Shown: positions 58,464-64,000 of the stretch, in pieces
Layout of the letters: each line of letters opens with the position of its first letter
How positions within the stretch are numbered: position 1 is the stretch's first letter
Assembly (NCBI GenBank): GCA_024233865.1
Contig: JACKPA010000005.1
Location: 186,001-250,000 of the forward strand
DNA: 64,000 nucleotides
Direction of reading: 5' to 3'
DNA from: Leptospiraceae bacterium
GTDB lineage: Bacteria; Spirochaetota; Leptospiria; Leptospirales; Leptospiraceae
Program-made: the position numbers and the translations under genes
The notes under the pieces: generated by a model
The model's input: the letters and a program-made list of their open reading frames with translations, nothing else
What the model was told of the DNA's origin: nothing
The model's database searches: none

Positions 58464-59663
58464 ATGGATTTTAGCATTAGCAAAGAAGAAGAAGAATTTT
58501 TAGAAAATTTCCACCGATTTTGTCAGAGCCGGATACTACCACACGTAGAAGAAGTTGAAAAAAAGGGTTTTGTTCCGCTTACTCATTTTAAGGCATTAAG
58601 CGAAGTCGGATATACGGGAATGTTGCATGATTTTGAATATGGTGGCTCCGGTGGAACCTATCTGCAATCTACCATGACACAAGAGATATTGGCTGAGTAT
58701 TGCGGAAGTATTTTTTTTTCCGTAGGAGCATCTGTGGGATTATTCGGGCATCCAATCAAAGATTTTGGAACAGCAGAGCAGAAAGAAAAATATTTACCAC
58801 CCATTATAAAAGGAGAGAAAATCGGTGCGTTAGGAGTGACGGAGCCAATCGCCGGTTCTGACGTATCATCTCTTCAGTCTCATGTGAGACCTTCCAATGG
58901 AAAATTACTGCTAAACGGACAAAAGACGTATATAACCAATGCTCCCGTATGTGATTATGCTTTGATTCTTGCCGACTATACGGAAGGAAACGGACACAAA
59001 AAGGGACTAACGTGTTTTATCGTAGATGTGAAGTCTGATGGAGTTTCCGTAGGAAAACCGATGGAAAAGTTGGGGTTAAAAGGGTCTCCTACGGGAGAGA
59101 TATTTTTTGAAGATGTCTATATCCGAGAAGAAGACATATTGGGTAGACCGGGAAAAGGATTTCAAATCATAATGCAGGCTTTTAATAGAGAGCGTTTGGG
59201 TTTAGGAGCATACTCAGTCGGAGTCATGGCTGCTTGCTTGAAAGACTGTAAGAGTTACAGTAAACAAAGAAAGTCCTTCGGGAAAATAATTGCAAAACAT
59301 CAAAGTGTCTCCTTTATGCTTGCAGATATACTCACCAAATACGAAGCATCGAAAATACTACTTTATGAAACGGCTTGGATGATGGATGAATACCAAGAAA
59401 GAATCAAAAACGGTGAAAAGGTTGTTCATAATAATTTTCTAGTGGATTTAACTGCTAAAGCTTCCCTTTTAAAATTGTTGGCATCGACTTATGCAAGAGA
59501 GGTTACAAATTTAGCGGTTCAGATACATGGTGGAGCCGGTTATATGGAAGAGTTTCGAGTGGCAAGAATGTATCGTGATATAAAGCTTGCAGAAATTGGT
59601 GGTGGAACTTCCGAAATTCAGAAACAGATTATTGCAAGGTCAGAGGCTAAAAGAGTAAAGTGA
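58464..59663 (+). CDS. Acyl-CoA dehydrogenase 2
   Basis: A 399-residue paralogue of the preceding protein with LGVTEPIAGSDVSSLQSHVR, KLLLNGQKTYITNAPV, RKSFGKIIAKHQSVSF and the C-terminal GGGTSEIQKQIIARSEA. The two enzymes are clearly different in sequence, so they probably act on different substrates or as partners. It overlaps nothing and has GGGGGAC before the start. After it the gene order breaks into decayed nuclease sequences. Confidence 0.92.
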   Translation: MDFSISKEEEEFLENFHRFCQSRILPHVEEVEKKGFVPLTHFKALSEVGYTGMLHDFEYGGSGGTYLQSTMTQEILAEYCGSIFFSVGASVGLFGHPIKDFGTAEQKEKYLPPIIKGEKIGALGVTEPIAGSDVSSLQSHVRPSNGKLLLNGQKTYITNAPVCDYALILADYTEGNGHKKGLTCFIVDVKSDGVSVGKPMEKLGLKGSPTGEIFFEDVYIREEDILGRPGKGFQIIMQAFNRERLGLGAYSVGVMAACLKDCKSYSKQRKSFGKIIAKHQSVSFMLADILTKYEASKILLYETAWMMDEYQERIKNGEKVVHNNFLVDLTAKASLLKLLASTYAREVTNLAVQIHGGAGYMEEFRVARMYRDIKLAEIGGGTSEIQKQIIARSEAKRVK

Positions 59664-59890
59664 ATTCTTGAAATGAACGTAGGTATCCAACTGTTTTTTG
59701 TATTCATGTATGAAAAAGAAAAGCTGCTTAGGAACTTGTTTTCCTCTTGCCACTAGAAAATCAACAATCCCATATAGCTGCTTTCCCTCTTTGTAGTTCA
59801 CTGAAATTTCTCTTTCCATAAAGGGACGATAGTTAATTTTTTGGTTGATAAATTTATAAATGTCAACTTTTTTTATATCTGTCCCACTTT
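59664..59890 (-). pseudogene. Decayed PD-(D/E)XK nuclease gene
   Basis: Read from 59890 down the minus strand: DIYKFINQKINYRPFMEREI, VNYKEGKQLYGIVDFLVARG and KQVPKQLFLF, then a frameshift in a T-run, then IHEYKKQLDTYVHFKN. The D in VDFLVA and the E and K in HEYKK form the nuclease core. The rest of the gene is missing on both sides. The remainder of this gene-free gap up to 60046 is AT-rich with no clear feature. Confidence 0.55.
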
Positions 59891-60046
59891 AAATACAAAA
59901 ATAAATACGAAGGAAACCAGTAATATCATTATAAAACGAAAATTATTCAATAAATCTAAAAAAAAGTTTAATTTTTTTTAGATTTTGGTAAAAAAAATCA
60001 ATTGAAGACAGTTACAGTTCGCAATTCTCTCCAATAATATCCTATA

Positions 60047-60388
60047 ATGTCTTTTGTAAATGTTTTGAATGGAAAGGATTTAATCTGTATTTGGTGTTAT
60101 GCTACAGAGTTTATCAATGGATACAATGTTAACCCTAAAAGAGTATTTTATACAGGTATGTTTATCTCAGAAGAATTGGAGGCAGAATTTTGGGAGAAAA
60201 ACTATGAAGATGAAGAAGAAATTAAAGAATCCAACTATGCCTTTTCCAGAGAATTTAGGAAAGAGTATATTGATTCGGATAATAGATCAGTGAAAAAATT
60301 AATAAAAAACTACTGCAAAGGAGTTAACTCAGACATTCGTTATTTCAATAGTGAAAGACTGTTTGATAAAGTTTTAAGCCCAGTTTAG
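60047..60388 (+). CDS. Small hypothetical acidic protein
   Basis: A 113-residue soluble frame. It begins MSFVNVLNGKDLICIWCYAT and has an acidic centre (EFWEKNYEDEEEIKESNYAF) and a basic end. I recognise no family. The start lacks an obvious ribosome site and the neighbourhood holds decayed genes, so it may be a remnant; codon use and the complete frame argue for a real gene. Between its stop and 60645 there are only short broken frames. Confidence 0.4.
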   Translation: MSFVNVLNGKDLICIWCYATEFINGYNVNPKRVFYTGMFISEELEAEFWEKNYEDEEEIKESNYAFSREFRKEYIDSDNRSVKKLIKNYCKGVNSDIRYFNSERLFDKVLSPV

Positions 60389-60645
60389 TATGGAAAGAGA
60401 ATTTAAGAAGTTCAAGGGTATATGCGGCTTTTTCAATTAAAGAAGCATTGATAAAGTTGTCAGTTCCGATAATATTGATTATGCCAAAATGCCATGGGTA
60501 AATTATTGGAGAGACTTAAATTTCGGAAAAAATTTCAGTCGAGCCAAGCTTTCCTCTCCAAGATTTTTCTTAAAAAAAAAGAGTCAACTATTTAATAATA
60601 GATTTTTTGTTTTACAAACAATACATTTGTTTACAATAGACTATC

Positions 60646-61542
60646 ATGAAGACTTTGGAATCGGAAAATTCAAAATACATCAATCCTTTTACCGACTTCG
60701 GATTCAAACGACTTTTCGGAGAAGAAGGGAATAAGGACCTGTTAACAGACTTCTTGAATGAACTGGTATTACCGATTCATAGAATTGTTGAGCTAACCTT
60801 CAAGAATGTGGAAAGGCTTGCGGAAATACAAGAACATAGAAAAGCAGTCTATGACATCTTTTGTACAAACGAAAAAGGTGAAAAGTTTATTATAGAAATG
60901 CAAAAAGCTTACCAAAAGTTTTTTAAAGATAGGATGATATTCTATTCTACATTTCCGATACGAGAACAAGCACTCAAAGGTAAAAAGTGGAATTATCAGC
61001 TAAAAGCGGTGTATTGCATAGGAATTTTGGATTTTGAGTTTGAAACGGATGAGTATTTGTTAGAAGAAGAGGAAGAAATTACGGAATCTGCCAAAGAACA
61101 AATGAACACCGAGTTTCACCACGATGTACAACTAAAGGATCAATACAATAGGGTATTTTATCCCAAACTAAGATACAAATTGTTAGAGATGCCCAAGTTT
61201 ACCAAAATCGAGAGCGAATTAAAGACTCATTTTGACAAATGGGTATACTTTTTAAAAAATTTACCGAATTTTAGTGAAATACCATCCATCTTAAAAGAAC
61301 CGATATTTGAGAAAGCCTTTCAAGTAGCAGAAACGGCAAACTTCAATGAATCCGAACTGGAAGCTTACATGACGAGCCTGATGGAATACTGGGATATGAA
61401 TAATGTGGTAGAAAGTTCGTTTGAGAAGGGAAAGATAGAAGGAAAGATAGAAATAGCCAAAGAATTGAAAAAGAATAATATTGGTACGGATATTATTTCC
61501 AAATCAACTGGATTAACCCTTGAGGAAATAGAAAAACTCTAG
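60646..61542 (+). CDS. Rpn/PD-(D/E)XK nuclease family putative transposase
   Basis: A 298-residue protein of the recombination-promoting nuclease (Rpn, PDDEXK_2) type. Hallmarks: YINPFTDFGFKRLFGEEGNK at the start, then YDIFCTNEKGEKFIIEMQKA with the nuclease core (D, E-x-Q), and FFKDRMIFYSTFPI. The C-terminal 45 residues are a lysine-rich helical tail with the repeated phrase GKIEGKIEIAKEL, often of variable length in this family. These genes occur in many copies and promote DNA rearrangement in E. coli. It lies 28 bases before hen1. Confidence 0.85.
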   Translation: MKTLESENSKYINPFTDFGFKRLFGEEGNKDLLTDFLNELVLPIHRIVELTFKNVERLAEIQEHRKAVYDIFCTNEKGEKFIIEMQKAYQKFFKDRMIFYSTFPIREQALKGKKWNYQLKAVYCIGILDFEFETDEYLLEEEEEITESAKEQMNTEFHHDVQLKDQYNRVFYPKLRYKLLEMPKFTKIESELKTHFDKWVYFLKNLPNFSEIPSILKEPIFEKAFQVAETANFNESELEAYMTSLMEYWDMNNVVESSFEKGKIEGKIEIAKELKKNNIGTDIISKSTGLTLEEIEKL

Positions 61543-61570
61543 CTTTTAATTATAAGGGGGAATGTAAGAT

Positions 61571-62968
61571 ATGCTATTAAGTATTACAACAACACACAAA
61601 CCGGCTACGGATTTGGGCTATTTGCTCCATAAACATCCTGACAAGTTCCAAACATTGGATTTATCCGTTGGAAAGGCTTATGTGTTTTATCCGGAAAAAG
61701 GTGTAGAAAAAACTACCATAAGTCTACTTCTTGGTATCGATCCAATAGGTATGCTCCGAAACTTGCGAAATTCCGGAGGAGAAGGTTTTGCATTAGGACA
61801 TTATGTAAATGACAGACCTTATGTTGCTTCTTCCTTTATGAGTGTTGCCATTGCGAGAGCTTTTTCAACTGCCATGAATGGGAATTGTAAAGACAAGCCA
61901 GAGTTAGTGGATACAAAGCTACCATTTGAAGTCTTTCTTTCTGTTGTTCCAGCACCAAAAGGAGGGGAAACCTTGATTCGGAAGCTGTTTGAACCATTAG
62001 GTTATGAAGTTGACTTAACAAGACTCGGACTTGATTCCAAATTCCCCGAATGGGGTGATAGCAAATACTATTCTCTAAAGTTAAAAAACGTAATCACCAC
62101 TAAGGAATTACTTTCTCACCTGTATGTTTTGATTCCAACATTGGATAATGACAAACACTATTTTGTGAGTGAGGCTGAGATCGAAAAACTCTTGCAAAAA
62201 GGCGAAGGATGGTTAAAAGGTCACCCGGAAAAAGAACAGATCAGCAAAAGGTATTTAGTGAATTTAAACTCATTGTACAAAAAGGCATTAGAAAGGTTAA
62301 GTGATGGTGAGGAAGAGGAACGCATAGAGGACGAGTGGATTGAAAAAATCCAACAAAAAAAGAAAGAGACTTTACAGGAAACAAGAATCAAGTATGTAGT
62401 CGAAAAATTAGTTGAATCCGGTGCGGAAAGAATTCTTGACTTGGGTTGTGGAGAAGGGAAATTAATCCAGCAACTTCTTAAACAAAAGCAATTTTCAGAA
62501 ATTGTTGGAATGGACGTTTCTTATAACGAGCTTTTAAAAGCTAAAGAGAGATTACACTTTATAGAAATACATTCAAAACAAAAAGAGCGTGTTAGGTTGA
62601 TTCAAGGTTCTCTCACCTATAAAGACAAAAGACTCGAAGGATTTGATGTTGCAGCAGTGGTGGAAGTTATTGAGCATTTAGATTTGGATCGTTTAAAATC
62701 TTTTGAAAGAGTTCTATTTGAGTTTGCAAAGCCTCAAATGGTTGTTCTAACAACTCCAAATAGAGAGTACAATGTGATGTGGGGTATGGGCTTGGAAGAC
62801 TTAAGACATTCTGACCATCGTTTTGAATGGACAAGAAAAGAATTTTCAGATTGGGCAAATGCCATTGCTGAAAAATATAGGTATAGAGTAGAGTTCTTTT
62901 CTATCGGAGAGGAAGTGGAAAGTATTGGATCACCGTCCCAAATGGCTTTGTTTCGACATGAAAATTAA
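61571..62968 (+). CDS. hen1: 3'-terminal RNA ribose 2'-O-methyltransferase Hen1
   Basis: RNA repair enzyme that methylates the 2'-OH at the 3' end of cleaved RNA before ligation, so that the repaired site resists renewed cutting. The N-terminal half (residues 1-240, starting LLSITTTHKPATDLGYLLHK) is the bacterial Hen1 extension that activates Pnkp ligase. The C-terminal methyltransferase has ILDLGCGEGKLIQQLL and the metal-binding EVIEHLDLDR plus RHSDHRFEWTRKEF, the Hen1-specific histidines. A GGGGG ribosome site lies before the ATG. It overlaps the next gene by 11 bases. Confidence 0.93.
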   Translation: MLLSITTTHKPATDLGYLLHKHPDKFQTLDLSVGKAYVFYPEKGVEKTTISLLLGIDPIGMLRNLRNSGGEGFALGHYVNDRPYVASSFMSVAIARAFSTAMNGNCKDKPELVDTKLPFEVFLSVVPAPKGGETLIRKLFEPLGYEVDLTRLGLDSKFPEWGDSKYYSLKLKNVITTKELLSHLYVLIPTLDNDKHYFVSEAEIEKLLQKGEGWLKGHPEKEQISKRYLVNLNSLYKKALERLSDGEEEERIEDEWIEKIQQKKKETLQETRIKYVVEKLVESGAERILDLGCGEGKLIQQLLKQKQFSEIVGMDVSYNELLKAKERLHFIEIHSKQKERVRLIQGSLTYKDKRLEGFDVAAVVEVIEHLDLDRLKSFERVLFEFAKPQMVVLTTPNREYNVMWGMGLEDLRHSDHRFEWTRKEFSDWANAIAEKYRYRVEFFSIGEEVESIGSPSQMALFRHEN

Positions 62969-64000
62969 AATCCCTGAATTATCATTGGTTGTTTTGATTG
63001 GTGTTTCCGGATCAGGTAAAAGTAGTTTTGCAAAAAAACACTTCAAAAAAACAGAAATTCTATCTTCTGATGAATGTCGTGGAATTGTTTCGGACGATGA
63101 AACCGATCAATCTGCTACTAACGATGCTTTTGATGTTTTGCATTATATCGCAGAAAAACGTCTTAAAAACGGACTCTTAACCGTTATTGATGCTACAAAT
63201 GTACAAAAAGATTCTCGAACTGAACTGATTGAATTGGCAAAGAAATACCACTGCTTGCCGGTTGCAATAGTTTTGAACTTACCCGAAGAACTTTGTAAAG
63301 AAAGAAATCGAAACCGAACAGATCGTAATTTTGGTAGTTACGTCATTCGTAATCAAGCACAACATCTAAAAAGGTCTATTGGTGGTTTAAAAGGAGAAGG
63401 ATTCAAACAAGTTTTTACACTTCAGTCATTGGAGGAAGTTGAGTCTGTTATTGAGATCAAGAGGGAAAAACTCTACAATAATAAAAAGGAAGAAACCGGA
63501 CCGTTTGACATAATCGGAGATATTCATGGTTGCTTTGATGAATTGCAAGAATTGCTTTTACGATTGGGTTATTCCACAAGCCGAGTGGAAGAAACTGAGA
63601 CCAATTTTGGCTTTGAAGTCACTCCACCAGTTACGAGAAAGGTTATTTTTCTTGGTGACTTGGTAGATCGAGGTACGGACTCACCAAGCGTTTTGCGTTT
63701 AGTAATGAGTATGGTGAATGCCGGTTTTGCCTATTGCGTTCCGGGAAACCATGACTTGAAGTTACAGAAATACCTAACAGGAAAAAAAGTTCAGATCAAG
63801 CATGGTTTGCAACTAACCATTGATCAGCTTGAGTCAGAAACAGATCAATTCAAGGCTACTGTTGAAAAGTTTTTGTACGGCTTAATCAGCCATTACGTTT
63901 TTGACAATGGCAAGTTGGTTGTGGCTCACGCAGGACTAAAAGAAGAAATGCAAGGTCGTGGTTCGGGTGTTGTGCGTTCGTTTTGTTTGTATGGAGAAAC
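62958..64000 (+). CDS. pnkp: Polynucleotide kinase-phosphatase of the RNA repair system (partial)
   Basis: N-terminal 347 residues of bacterial Pnkp; the C-terminal ligase lies beyond the window. The kinase P-loop is LIGVSGSGKSSFAKKHF, with a later lid arginine segment RNRNRTDRNFG. The metallophosphatase domain begins FDIIGDIHGCFDELQEL and continues with FLGDLVDRGTDSP, VPGNHD and VVAHAGL. With Hen1 it heals and seals broken tRNA or other RNA ends. The ATG at 62958 overlaps the hen1 stop; the first 15 residues (KIKIPELSLVVLI) lead directly into the P-loop. Confidence 0.92.
   Translation, partial: MKIKIPELSLVVLIGVSGSGKSSFAKKHFKKTEILSSDECRGIVSDDETDQSATNDAFDVLHYIAEKRLKNGLLTVIDATNVQKDSRTELIELAKKYHCLPVAIVLNLPEELCKERNRNRTDRNFGSYVIRNQAQHLKRSIGGLKGEGFKQVFTLQSLEEVESVIEIKREKLYNNKKEETGPFDIIGDIHGCFDELQELLLRLGYSTSRVEETETNFGFEVTPPVTRKVIFLGDLVDRGTDSPSVLRLVMSMVNAGFAYCVPGNHDLKLQKYLTGKKVQIKHGLQLTIDQLESETDQFKATVEKFLYGLISHYVFDNGKLVVAHAGLKEEMQGRGSGVVRSFCLYGE

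Noticed and set aside
60389..60645. Broken frames with KEALIKLSVP and DYAKMPWVNYWRDL, recalling a HEPN-type toxin
   Set aside because: The pieces lie in different frames and are too short and divergent to assign a family; listed only as possible decay.

Overview
The window is AT-rich, densely coding bacterial chromosome. The gene content and order suggest a spirochaete of the Leptospirales: a LolA-RodZ-RimO-PgsA-TrpD-YajC-SecD-SecF run, many signal-peptide and lipoprotein products, 7TM-cyclase and HDOD signalling proteins, TPR proteins and a DUF3015 array. This is an inference from gene families; no rRNA or marker gene is present to prove it.

Layout. 1-6 kb: the end of an unidentified gene, serC-serA (serine synthesis), a sulfatase-superfamily membrane protein and a CaiB-type CoA-transferase. 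6-9.4 kb: a small hypothetical gene and inorganic pyrophosphatase behind a palindrome-overlapped promoter, an exported protein, and a REC-HDOD protein. 9.5-15.4 kb (minus strand): a FeoA-like protein, a TPR lipoprotein, a histidine kinase with an overlapping hybrid kinase, and panC. 15.5-22.2 kb: a lipoprotein hydrolase, AsmA-like protein, prmA, an amidase-like exported protein and a glycine-rich heptad protein. 22.3-29.4 kb (mostly minus): RluA, a 7TM adenylate cyclase, FecR-domain protein, Uma2 nuclease, and four tandem DUF3015 proteins behind a small lipoprotein gene. 29.5-36.2 kb: a deleted Uma2 remnant, an IscU-like/pentapeptide fusion under a Fur-box-like palindrome, two facing TPR genes, a hypothetical membrane-anchored protein and tRNA-Asn. 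36.4-42.5 kb: bacteriohemerythrin, then a complete APS-type sulfate assimilation operon (DUF2061, cysH, cysD, cysN, siroheme dehydrogenase, sulfite reductase). 42.6-51.7 kb (minus): the Sec/envelope operon. 51.8-64 kb: accessory region with a transposase remnant, an RRM protein with a structured 3' end, a two-gene PHP-ATPase/AlbA cassette inserted in front of def between direct repeats, two acyl-CoA dehydrogenases, decayed and intact PD-(D/E)XK nuclease genes, and a Hen1-Pnkp RNA repair pair cut by the window end.

The most notable structure is the cassette at 53.0-56.7 kb. Its first gene (PHP domain plus SMC-like ATPase, TrlF type) starts in a 51-bp sequence that recurs, with the same start codon, in front of the peptide deformylase gene. 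The cassette therefore appears to have entered at the def start and to use the old def promoter. Together with the Hen1-Pnkp pair 5 kb downstream it suggests an RNA-damage and RNA-repair type defence neighbourhood. Two copies of a roughly 114-bp palindromic element sit between convergent genes, and several genes are preceded by perfect palindromes that look like operators.
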